From the NCBI GenBank assembly GCA_029582165.1, contig CM055869.1, forward strand, positions 59,467,518 to 59,531,517: a stretch of 64,000 nt of DNA. The letters run 5' to 3'. Below are positions 49,891 through 64,000 of the stretch, piece after piece. The notes beneath the pieces were generated by a model. That model did no database searches, had not been told where the DNA came from, and saw only the letters and a list, made by a program, of their open reading frames with translations. Both the position numbers and the translations under genes were made by a program. Each line of letters starts with the position of its first letter. Within the stretch, counting starts at the first letter, position 1. This DNA is from Portulaca oleracea. Taxonomy: Eukaryota; Streptophyta; Magnoliopsida; Caryophyllales; Portulacaceae.

Positions 49891-52180
49891 TGTGTGGTTG
49901 AATGAGTCGTAGTTGTTGCGAGGAGTTATTGTATAGGAAGTAGAAACCCTAGAGAGAACTTGATACGTTACTTTATTATGATGTCATTATTATTGCTTCT
50001 CAATTTTCTTTTCAGTGCAACTTCCACCTCTGACCTCTTTACCGACCAAAAACGCTTCCAAATTATGATGTCATTATTCCTTCTCATCTTTTTTATAATC
50101 ATATTTATTCCTTCCCTCTATATTAATTATCGTATTTGAAAATGGTGTAATTAAATTTTAAAAGGAAAAATGGTTGTCAGCTGTGACAACCACCACAATG
50201 TAAACAATATTTATCCATACATGTGTCAACTTTTATCTTCGCTATTCATTTTTTTTTTATTTAGTATAACATTACAATATGTATTTTCTTAATTAAAAAG
50301 AATTTTTGAAAATTTTAAAAATTTAAATATCTTAAATCTAATTTTTTGCCTAGTAAATAAGCATCTTTTGAAAAATATTTATTTTAAATTTTTTTAAATA
50401 AACTAAAATTTTGATAAATATATTTTACAATTTACATTAAATAAGAAATATAACGGTCAAGATAAAACTTAACACATATACGAATAAGACTTATTTTACT
50501 TACGGTGGTTGTCATGGTTGACAACCACTATAAGTGCATCCAATTTCAAAAACTTTGACCGTAAATTTTTCAGTATACACAATGAGTTGTTATATCAAAT
50601 TACCATCATTAGATTCGTATTAAAAAATATTATCATATAAGTATAATATTATAATTGTTAATAACATATTATATAAAAAAACTATCAATTAAATAGTGAT
50701 ATTGAAAACCTTGAAAATCAAAATTATGATAATTAATATGGAATGGGGGAGTAAAACTTAAGAGAAACATAATTAAGTTTGACCATTACGTTTTATTGAT
50801 TTATCTCAATAAAAATCTAAATTAGAAACACAAAATTATTAATATTAGTAATTTTATGTTATAGATCATTATAATTTATAATTAATTAGCTTTTAGACAT
50901 TCTCAATTAATAAATATTTTGTGATAAAGAAAGTATACCATACTAAAATTTTAGAAGAAGATGTGAAGTATTACCATATTAAATTTTGCAAAAGTTTATT
51001 TATGAACAAATAAAATTACTTATTGTGACGAGTCATTTGATCAATATATATTAATTTCAGCTTTTTAAAAGGTATAATTAAGTGTAATTAATAATTATAC
51101 ATTTCAGCTACTATAGTTTAAAAAAATTTCAATTATGATAGAATCTCCTTTGTCATAAATAAAAAAGACTTATTATAAATTTAAAAAATAGAAATTTTGA
51201 TTTTGATCAATATGGATATTGAGTTTTTAAACAAATCATCTTTTTCAAGTGCTTCTATTAAAACAATTTTATTAGTTTAGAAATGTTATAGAAATGGTCG
51301 CTCCCTTTTTTTTTTTTGGGGGGGGGGGGGTTAGAAGAAAATGGTCACTCCTTTTATGAGATTAAAAAAATATCACTATTTGTTGAGGGTAAAGTAAAAA
51401 GAGGAGAAAAAGAGAGCTAAAAAAGGTTCCATTGTCGTATAACTTTTTTCACCTTTAGTTCTTTTTACTATTAAGTTTTCAAACTGCATCCTGAAATTAA
51501 TTTTTTTTTTCTGAAAAACATCTAAAGGAACATTCGATATTTCTTTCTATTTCCTCAAAAAATGGTGGTGGATTGTAATAAGAGTGAACAATCTAATATC
51601 TACGGTGAACAATCTAATATATGTGGGTGAACAATCATATAATATGGAGCACGTGCTCCGAGAGGCACCTAATAAATTGCAACCCAATTCTATTCTAAGT
51701 ATTTCTAACTAAAGTTTATATTAGCAACTAATGATTATCAATTAAGCAGATATTTCATGAAAAAAGAAATAGAAAATAATAGTATTTTTTAAATCATTAT
51801 AATCCCAGAATTTTTTATTTTTTTTTTGCTTCAATACCAGTTTTCTTCAAGTACAAAAAGTGGACATACCTTGCATTAAAAAAAAAAAGGAAGAAGAGAA
51901 AGAATAGAAAAAAAACCTCATGTTATAACTTATAAGTACTCTTCAATTTACTTAGGGCCAAAGCTACAAACAACCAGGCAATCTAGCAAATTACAATGGT
52001 TGACATAAATCACATCAAAATTGTAAAGCATTCAATCCTTAAACATAACAAGCCCCCTCTACACTAGCATTTCCTTCGGCATCTCCGAATGCGGATCCCG
52101 TTTTTGCAGGTTTTGAGGAAATCCAGATATAAATAGTCCAATCTCGGCAAAATGCGTGTCTAAATTCTCGCATGATCAAA
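49891..52180. other. AT-rich spacer between the zinc-finger gene and CDKF;1
   Basis: It contains a nested MITE pair (50114-50755), a T12-G13 junction at 51306-51330, a family B scrap (51590-51680) and much unassigned AT-rich DNA. CDKF;1 3' UTR is probably within about 51950-52180. No gene seen. Confidence 0.5.
50114..50755. mobile_element. Stowaway-like element carrying a second MITE
   Basis: The outer ends CCCTCTATATTAATTATCGT and ATAATTAATATGGAATGGGG pair. Inside, 50169-50535 starts ATGGTTGTCAGCTGTGACAA and ends GGTTGTCATGGTTGACAACC then ACTATAAG; these inner ends are again inverted. Confidence 0.55.
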
Positions 52181-55100
52181 TCACTCAAAGTCTGAGTCCG
52201 AATCGCCCTCGAGGTAACCACCCCAATCCCCGGGCGAACCCTCTTCAGCAACAAACCTAGAAGTAGGAACTCTCAACTCCGAAACCGGCACCGGCAATGG
52301 CTCCTCATTCAAGTACTTGTCATGCAAAAGCTCCATTGCGGTTGCCCTACTCGCCGGATCGAAGCACAACAACTTCTTCACTATGAGGACCTCGTCGGGC
52401 GAGCAGTTAGGCAAGCAAGCCTCCAACCCGGTAGGGTTTTCGATCTTACAGAACGAGATGATCTTGAAATCGGGCAAGTTCGAGCACCCGGGATAGGTCT
52501 CCTCTGTCAAGTTCCCCAACACATTGAACACTCGAGCTAGCTGATCGATGTCAGACGCCCCCGGGAAGAGGGGCTCCAGGCTGAATAGCTCGGCGAAGAT
52601 GCACCCGAGCGACCAAAGATCAACCTCGATGCCATAGTTTGTGCAGCCGTAGAGCAACTCCGGGGCCCGGTACCACCGGGTCCCGACACACGAGGTTAGC
52701 GGGGGCCCGTAGTTGTCCTCCCCAGCTTCGTCGGGCTCGTACGTGTACGAGCCCTTGAGGAGGTCGTCCTCCATCTCGCTCGTCGTGCACGTCGCGAAGC
52801 AGGAGGTGTCGCCATCGGGAACGTTGGAGTCCTTGTCGACGTCTCCTTCCGTAGCAGCACTTTTCGCCTTCTGTTCGACCAGGTCTCGAAGGAATTCTTC
52901 TTTGGTTACTATGCCCGGGTTTTCCACACCGGGAGGGAGTCTCGACTGTTGGGGCATCGCGGGAGGGTTTTGAGATGCAGGTTTGTGGCCCTCCTGTTGT
53001 TGCACATCGTCCATGGAAGAAACAAAGCCGGGCTCAAGGAGAATCCTCGCCTGAGAAGAAGCAATGGAGAACACAAATGAGAAGGCATAGAGGATGATAT
53101 GATAGAGAGAAATAACATTCATAGCATAAATAGCCGAGGAAAAGTGCATAAGAAAAGAAAAGGTAGAAATTAGAATGAGAAATATTAGGTAAGTTTCGGT
53201 AAGGTCAGTTCAATTTAGGTAAATCTGGGTTGGGTTTGTAATATTAGGTACGTTTCGATAAAATTAATGAAAAGAATGGGTAAACTTGTTTTGGTTAAAA
53301 TGGGGAAAAATTGGGTAAATCAATAAAGAGAGCATGCTAATGTAAGTGGTATTTACGTTTTTACAAAGGTTTTCAGCTTCAAAATGTATTATCAAAAGTT
53401 TGTGAGTCTCATGGAATCATTCTCTTCTCTAGTCTCCATGAACAATGATGTCTATGAAGCCTACATTTGGATCTTCCCAGACCCTACGAAAGTTGAACAC
53501 GACCTAAATCACTAAATGGTCTCATGCTAAACAAGTTCATTTTCATTTCATGAGCTCCTAGAGGCACAGCTACTCATAGCCAATGCCATCAATTATAACA
53601 ATCAATCAACCTAACTCTTGCCTTAGGTTCACCCCCCGCTATGGGGGATAATTATCGAAAAACAGCACTCTGGTATGCACTCAATCAAGTAGAACTCCCA
53701 TAGGTACTACAAGAACACCAAAGGATAGTCCTCAGGTAAGAATTGCAACACACATTGCTCCAATTTTTACTTACACCTGCTCTAAGTACAACAACAACAA
53801 CAACAAGTCAACGACTCCCATTGCGGCTGCTGCTTTTGCAGGGTCTGGGGATTCTCCTCACTTGGTAATAATTTAAAACTTCCCAGGCTGTAAATTAGTT
53901 CAAATGAGAACCTCCCCCCCCCCCCAAAAAAACAAAAAAGAAAAAAAGAAAAATGCTCTTAATACCTAATATGCAATCCAATCACTAAGGTACAAGGCAG
54001 ACAGACAAATGCCCTAAATACCTAGAACCCATACAAAAAATGGATCGTTCAACCTATCAACATCAATAAAATGATCAAGTAAACATCTTTGTTAATATCC
54101 AAACAGGTCCAAAGAATGGCAAAATCCAACATACTTATAGAGACATTGTCAGCTTCCAAGATTACAAAATGAGCCAATCACAGGATACCAAACATAAAAG
54201 AACCTCTCACCTGGCGAAAATCCGCCAATTTCAAACACATATAAGATAATAACTTGAGATTAACACATATTAAACCAACTGATACCATTAGTCAACAAAC
54301 CAATGATCAAGGATAGTATACCCACCAAACTAATCTCAGAACACTGGACTCTGGACCAAATAAACATCATATTCCACAAAATTTATAAAAAAGAAACTTT
54401 AGAACCTCTCACCTGGCAAAAATCCGCCAATTTTCAGATCCCAATATTACAAAATGGGCCATTCACAGGATACCAAATGCTTGAGATTAACACACATTCA
54501 ACCAAGTGACACCATTAATCACAAGCAAAATTCCCAACAAACTAATCTCAGAACGTTCATATTCACAAAATGGGCCAATCACAGGATCCCAAACATAAAA
54601 TTCATAACATTCAACCAATTAACACCATTAATCACAATCAAAATTCGCAACAAACCAATGATCATAGCTAGTATCAAACATCCACATTCACAAACCTGAA
54701 CGAAACATCAAACACGAAATTCAAGAAACCCACTACTAACCTGTCCAAAATCCGCCAATTTGAGCACCCCATTATCATCAATCAACAGATTCGATGGCTT
54801 CAGATCCCTATGCACGATCGAATTCCTATGACACGCATCCACCCCATGCAAAATCTGCACCATCCACCTCTTAATCTCTCCCTCCTTCAACCTTCCTCCC
54901 CAATTCCTCTTCGCCTCCCTGATCACCGACGCCAAATCCGTCCTCAGATACTCCAACACAAGCACAGCATCCTCGTCCTCTCTCCAGAAGTACTCGTGCA
55001 AAACGACGACGTTCGGGGAGTTCTGGAGGCTCTGTAGTGCCTCGATCTCACGGAAAGCGCTCTGGTAGTCGTGGATCTCCTTCAGCGCCACTTGGACGCC

Positions 55101-55247
55101 GTCCGATCGCCGGACGGCGCGGTAGACGTCGGAATATGCGCCGGAGCCGACGCGTTCCTGGATGGAGTAGTGAGCGGTGATCTCCTTGCGGCCATAGATG
55201 GACCAGCTCTTGAAGTTCGAGGACGCGGTAGGGGACTCGGAATCCAT
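52181..55247 (-). CDS. Cyclin-dependent kinase F;1-like (CDK-activating kinase kinase), 458 aa, 2 exons
   Basis: Exons: 55247-54741 (169 codons) and 53050-52181; the GT-AG intron is 1690 bases. CDKF;1 phosphorylates the T-loop of CDKD and acts without a cyclin. Seen: glycine loop RVGSGAYSDVY (32-42), ATP lysine K56 in VALKEIHDYQSAFREI, HRDLKPSN with D148, DFG at 166-168 at the exon 1 end, then the family-specific insert of about 115 residues before the T-loop (GDTSCFATCTTSEMEDDL), T-loop T293 in CVGTRWYRAPELLYG, VDLWSLGCIFAEL, CFDPASRATAMELL and NEEPLPVPVSEL. The end DSDSDFE stops about 20 residues before the Arabidopsis protein would, so the usual tail after DSDSDF is missing. Intron 1 carries two diverged copies of the exon 1 end. 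Confidence 0.92.
54150..54740. repeat. Tandem repeats in CDKF;1 intron including copies of the exon 1 end and donor
   Basis: AAAATCCGCCAATTTGAG of the real exon end (54748-54765) recurs as GAAAATCCGCCAATTTC near 54215 and AAAAATCCGCCAATTTTC near 54419. On the coding strand each reads KLADF-x-Q followed by GT (CAG|GTGAG). Between them AAATGGGCCAATCACAGGAT, TTGAGATTAACACA and CATTCAACCAA words repeat every 100-200 bases. Confidence 0.75.
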
Positions 55248-57959
55248 GGCATCTGAGAGTTAGGGTTTGAATTGGGGGAATTTTGAAGAAATTGTGAATC
55301 AATGGGGGATGATTTTGAAGAAATTGGGAATCAATTGGGGGAAATTTTAGGGTTTTCTGAGGTGGGGAGGGAAGGATGTTGTGTGATGGGGGTGAGGGAG
55401 ACAAAAGGAGGAAGAGGAGGAGAAGTTTTGCCTTTTTGGCTTCAAATTCAATTCAATTTTTTCTCTCTTTTTTCCAACTTTTTTTTAACAAATATTTAAA
55501 AAACTTAAAAAATTAGGATTTCTATGGCTTAAATATTCTTATGAAGATTATAAGGATTTTTATAAGCCTCTTGATTCAATAAAGTTAATAACAATATTAA
55601 ATTTCATTTAAATCACTCAAAAAATTAAACTATATAAATATATGCCTTAAATATTCTTATAAATGTATGTTTTATTACACTGAAAATTATTACGACAACT
55701 TATAAACTATATAAAGATAATTATTCACTTTCATAAATATAAAATTATGCACAAAATATGAATTCCCTGTTACGGTTGATAAAATTAGGCTATGATTTAT
55801 TTATATTTGTTGATCTATTTAACAAATACTGTAGTATTATACTATTATAGTTGATAAATATATAATTACTAGAAAAATATTATTAAAAGTTATAAAAATG
55901 TGAATTATGGACAATTAAAGATGCTTATTAACCAATATCACAATAAACAATAGGTAATTAATACTCTCTCGGTCATTTTATCTATCATTTCATTTATTAT
56001 CAATCATTTCATTTATTTTAACTAATTAATTTTTCTTATTTTATATTATCTACGTGTCATTTTACGATCCCAATAATATATAATTACTCCCTTTCTTATT
56101 TTATCATTCACATTCATTAGATTAAACCCATATTTTGATTTTGATTAGCATATTTAATTAATTTTTTCACAAGCTACTTTATAGTTTTTTGTGATATTAG
56201 TTTTCCCCGGTCTCCATAAGACATAAAAAGAAATGAAGTAAGTATTTGAATTTTCTCTCACTCGCTATTATTTAAATTAATTATTTCGAAGAAAGTAAAA
56301 TTAAATAACCGTTATGTCATCCGAATTATAAAATTATACATAATATAAATGAAAAATAGTAAAAACAATACGTAACAAAAAAGTAACTTTTTTAGGTGGT
56401 TTGTGACAATCTCCTTTTCCTATTCCGTTACGAGGATAAGAAGTAATTTGAAATTTTCTTTTACTATAATCTCATGTGGTCACATAAGTTGATTTGATAT
56501 TTTTATACATAAAAAAGATTGAAGGTTGTAGTAGACATAAAGAAACATTTTAAAATAATTCAATTTGACAAAGAATTATGGATCAAACTTGGTTTAAATG
56601 TTGAATTGACTATTCCTTGATTAAAATTTGAAATCCAATCATGTAGGCCAAGCTGAAATAAAGAAACCAATTAAACTCAAACCAAAACCCATTTATGGGC
56701 CAAGTTTATTTGTTTCAAAGTCAAAAAGAAGGTTTGCATCAATATGATCTATCATACACCATATCTTTTGAGGATCTTTTATTTCAAAGGTTATAACAAA
56801 ATAGTTTGGAGTAGCTAATGACAATTAGCAATATGGATATAGTATATAACGATAATAAAATGATGATTGGATGCTTATATACTGTATTTTAAGAGCTTTG
56901 TTTGACGATAATATGTTATATTGTATAGTTGGATGTAATATAGCATTGGGGTTCACATTTTATACAAATCTTGCACGTTTTTCCTTTATTACTATGAATA
57001 TTATCTACTTGATTTAGTTTAAAGTTGTCTACAAAGTTAGTATGATTCATGCACAACACTTATCTGTTATGTATGATAAATTACCGTCCAACTTTATTGT
57101 ATAGTGTATTAGATGGATATCCTATAATTATTGTATCGTGAGTTCAGAGTGGCTCATTTGAATTTTTTTTTTTATCTATTAGTGTGGAAAATCTTTGCTG
57201 ATAATATAATTGGGTATTGTGTGTACTTTTACGTGAAAAGATAGTCTAATAGTACTGGTTCGTAAACTCATTATTGCATAAAGATTAGAGAGAATCGTGT
57301 ATCTTAGAACATTGCCAACAACAAATGATCGAGTGAGAGTACACCGCCAATATAATCACCCCCCACACTCGTGACTCGTCTAAGATGCCAAGTCGGTGCC
57401 TAGGCAACGAGCAACCAAACTACTCAAGAGGGGGATCCAATGCAAGGTGCCACATCAGCATTTGGTGACTCATCCCCTGCAATCCATTACATGCTCGATG
57501 TTCCTAGTGTTTATGTTCTAAGAGGTGTGATGATTCATTTACAGATACCCAATCATTCACTATCAGTAATATTATTGTTCACTTGCAGATATCGTAAAAT
57601 ATAAATTATAGATTTATATAAAATATATTGCTCACCACCTACCAATATATTGATGGGCTTAAAATGGTCAGAAGTTGCAGTCATAAATGCTTGATAGATA
57701 CAACATAGTAGATGATGGCATTGAAAGCATGGCCTACATACAGGTGCAGTTCCTCATAACTCAACACAATTAATTACAAAAACATGGCCTACATACACAA
57801 TACACTCAAGGTTGGAAATTTAAGATCTTGTCCCATAGTGTTAGCACACACTTATAAGCACCAATATGGGACCAAAATGCACCAAGACATGTCATTCATG
57901 TCTTCTCACAAGCCCATGTTTACTATATATATATACACCCTGTAGCTGGCTCCACATAT
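55248..57959. other. Spacer upstream of CDKF;1
   Basis: It starts with CDKF;1 5' flank (a direct repeat of TGAAGAAATTG and AATCAATGGGGG/AATCAATTGGGGG at 55283-55342), then very AT-rich DNA, Stowaway-like pieces near 55965-56110, and a family B scrap at 57480-57640. A stretch near 57300-57480 is of higher GC (GTGACTCGTCTAAGATGCCA). No gene seen. Confidence 0.5.
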
Positions 57960-58475
57960 TCGACATGTCGATCTTTTCACAGTTTTTAGTGTACTAATGA
58001 TAGTAATTCATATAATAAATCAATATACATGTTGAAAAGTTTATAATTTAAGTTTTCAAATTTTGACTGTATGTGAATCATAGCAGCAAATGACATGAAA
58101 CATGGTAGGATGTCATGTCTCCGACACATCGTATATTATCCTTCATCGTGAATGGGGTGCAAATCTAGCCTTCCAGATGTGGTGTGCACAATATTTGACC
58201 TATCAACTTTTTCACAGTCTTTAATGTGCTATAATCACGTATCTTGAACAGTATACTTTCATGCTTTCCCCCCCTACTAATCTAACGATAGTAATTCATA
58301 CATAATAAATCAATATACATGTTGCAAAGTTTAACTTTGACTGTACATATATCATAACATCAAATGACATGAAACATGGGTAGGATATCATGTCTCCGAC
58401 ACGTTATATATTGTCCTTCATCGTGAATAGTGTGCGAATCTAGCCTTCCCGATTTGGTGGGCACAAAAATCGCCT
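57960..58475. repeat. Tandem duplication of about 240 bases downstream of the ROP gene
   Basis: Two copies start GTCGATCTTTTCACAGTTTT (57967) and CTATCAACTTTTTCACAGTC (58200). They share GATAGTAATTCATA, AATAAATCAATATACATGTT, ACATGAAACATGG, TCATGTCTCCGACAC, CCTTCATCGTGAATAG/GG and AATCTAGCCTTCC in the same order. Copy 2 carries an extra stretch near 58225-58285. Confidence 0.8.
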
Positions 58476-58958
58476 CGAGCAGACATGCATTTATCCTGAC
58501 AAGGCCTATTCAAACTGACAAATCCACAGTTAGGTCATGAGGGTTGTGAACTAATGTTTTCTTAACCCTACTTGACCCACTTGCACTAGGGTTTTCTTAA
58601 CCCTAGCAACCCTACTTGACCCTCTTTCGGTTACCCTAGGTCGAGTATAAATTAGAGAGCAATATGTATTTATCTTGAGTTCAATGGGATTAGAACTTGA
58701 AGCTTTTTGAAAACAAAATTCTGAAGATAATACCATAGCTAGGAAGATTAGATGAACTGCATAAAATATGTTAAGGCATGAGAGAATGAACAATTCCCTC
58801 TTTAATTGTTCTTCCTAATTAGCATATAACCTTACAAAACATATTACATACATCACACCACAACGCCACCGGATCCAGACTTTTGGAGCTTCATCGAACT
58901 GCGACAACTGTTGGAGAAGATGGTGGAGATTCTTCGATCTTACACCTCCCGAGACTTA

Positions 58959-62701
<3,743 letters not shown>

Positions 62702-64000
62702 CTTTCTCTCAGGACTTTTCACAAACAGGTTGTGTGCAACTCAAAACCAGAGCTTCTACTTCTACAGTTGAGTATATATTTGAGAAAATGGGAGAGGACC
62801 CAGGTGAGGTTTACTGAAGAAGCTTCAGATAAAAAAAGGGGTTTGATTTTAGTGATTTGAAAAGAGTGAAAAGGAAGAAAAGAACATAAAACCCTCTACT
62901 TTGTGTATTTTTCAAATGGAGAAGCAATGGGAGGAGTAGTAGGAGATAAATAGAGGGAAGCAGTCAAAGGGTATTACTATTGACCCCATTAATGAATCAA
63001 GCATAGATGTTGTATACAACACAAGTTGTTGTCCCTCTCAATAAATTTGAAAATTCCAACCTAAATAAAATAAATAAAAACTACCCCACACCAAAATATC
63101 TGTCATTTGACTACATTTTGATAATTGATTATTCACAAATTATAATGAATTGCGATATAAAATAATCGTCATTAGAAAAATACCTTAGTAAAAAATACAA
63201 TGACAGTAATTTCATATCATAATTTATTGTAATTTTGTAAATAATCAATGGTCAAAATTTAATAATGATTGATATTTTGAGACGGAGGAGTTAATACTAT
63301 ATAATTAGTAAGAGGAGGAGGAGGAGGAGGAGGAGGAGTAAATTTAATTTAATTATTTAATTGGATTTGGAAAAGGGGGGGTTGGGTTTCAGGTAAAAGG
63401 TGTAGGGTGGTGACCCATCTCTCTCCAACGGCACTTTGTTCCAACGTTGGGATCCAACTGTCCATCATTAAATTTCAATTTCTCCCTTCTCTTGGGAAAA
63501 ATAAATGTCACAACTCACACTATTATTAATACCAATTAGGTTAACATAAATTAAAATCGGATTTTTATTTTGTTGTGGGATTGATAGTTGTTTTTTTGAT
63601 TTAGGGTTTTAGACACGCTTCCATTTTACGTGTCATCATAAAAAATAATATTACATCACAGAAAAACCTGAATTTAATTGATGTTAACTCATTGTTGGAT
63701 TGTTGACAAATACTGCACCTAAAAGTTGACTATTATGAGCCAAATATGAAGTAACAACCTCAAAATTAAGAAGTTCAGAAACTAATATTCCTTTTAAATA
63801 GCCTGCATTTTTGGGACACTCATTTGAAAATAATTCCATCTTATTTTTTGTCTATTAATAATCCAAGCGACATTTTTAATAACTTCTTTTTTCATATTGT
63901 AGGTAATTAATTGTCCAAAATCCGAAAAAAACCCATTAAAGTTTATATATATATATATAATATAATATATATATATTAAAATAATAAATTCTTTAAAATA
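62702..64000. other. ROP upstream region to the window end
   Basis: A TATA-like AATATATAC (minus strand, about 62772-62780) lies roughly 75 bases before the ATG. Further out are a Stowaway-like element (about 63075-63297; ends ACACCAAAATATCTGTCATT and GATTGATATTTTGAGACGGA), a (GGA)n tract at about 63311-63337, and a (TA)n stretch at 63944-63977. No other gene seen. Confidence 0.5.

Overview
The window is plant nuclear DNA, most likely from a eudicot. The genes are split by many short AT-rich introns. The products include chloroplast ferredoxins, a PPR protein, a protein-only RNase P and a plant ROP GTPase. The spaces between genes are AT-rich and packed with short inverted-repeat elements (MITEs). 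Caryophyllales is possible, but I cannot show it from this sequence alone.

Layout from left to right: (1) 1-1985, + strand, the last two exons of a RopGEF (PRONE domain) gene whose 5' part lies outside the window. (2) 4381-6159, - strand, an intronless P-class PPR protein. (3) 8218-14742, - strand, a complete 12-exon cytosolic aspartate aminotransferase (405 aa reconstructed). (4) 19711-24657, - strand, a 7-exon protein-only RNase P (PRORP1-like), with one GC-AG intron and a three-level nest of transposons in its last intron. (5) 26155-33300, - strand, a ferredoxin cluster: one pseudogene, two intact genes, a shared G-box/I-box promoter block and extra copies of a ferredoxin gene tail. (6) 35532-43931, + strand, a complete 18-exon peroxisomal multifunctional beta-oxidation protein of AIM1 type (721 aa, ending SRL). 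(7) 45122-49845, - strand, a RanBP2-type zinc-finger RNA-binding-like protein. (8) 52181-55247, - strand, the CDK-activating kinase kinase CDKF;1. (9) 58959-62701, - strand, a complete 8-exon type II ROP/RAC GTPase (209 aa). Exon joins were done by eye from splice sites, reading phase and family similarity. For AAT, AIM1 and ROP the joined lengths equal the family lengths I recall, which supports the models.

The genes do not form one pathway. RopGEF and ROP belong to the same signalling module but sit about 60 kb apart at the two ends of the window, and I treat that as coincidence. The main unexpected pattern is structural. Local tandem repeats of about 110-300 bp occur again and again beside exons. 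They are in the first introns of AAT, the zinc-finger gene, CDKF;1 and ROP, in an AIM1 intron, in the intron-like DNA before the RopGEF exons, behind the second intact ferredoxin gene (32740-33174) and upstream of the first (28399-28845). In two places the repeat unit includes coding sequence: the end of CDKF;1 exon 1 with its splice donor, and the C-terminal codons of ferredoxin. I also define several recurring MITE families from their inverted ends.
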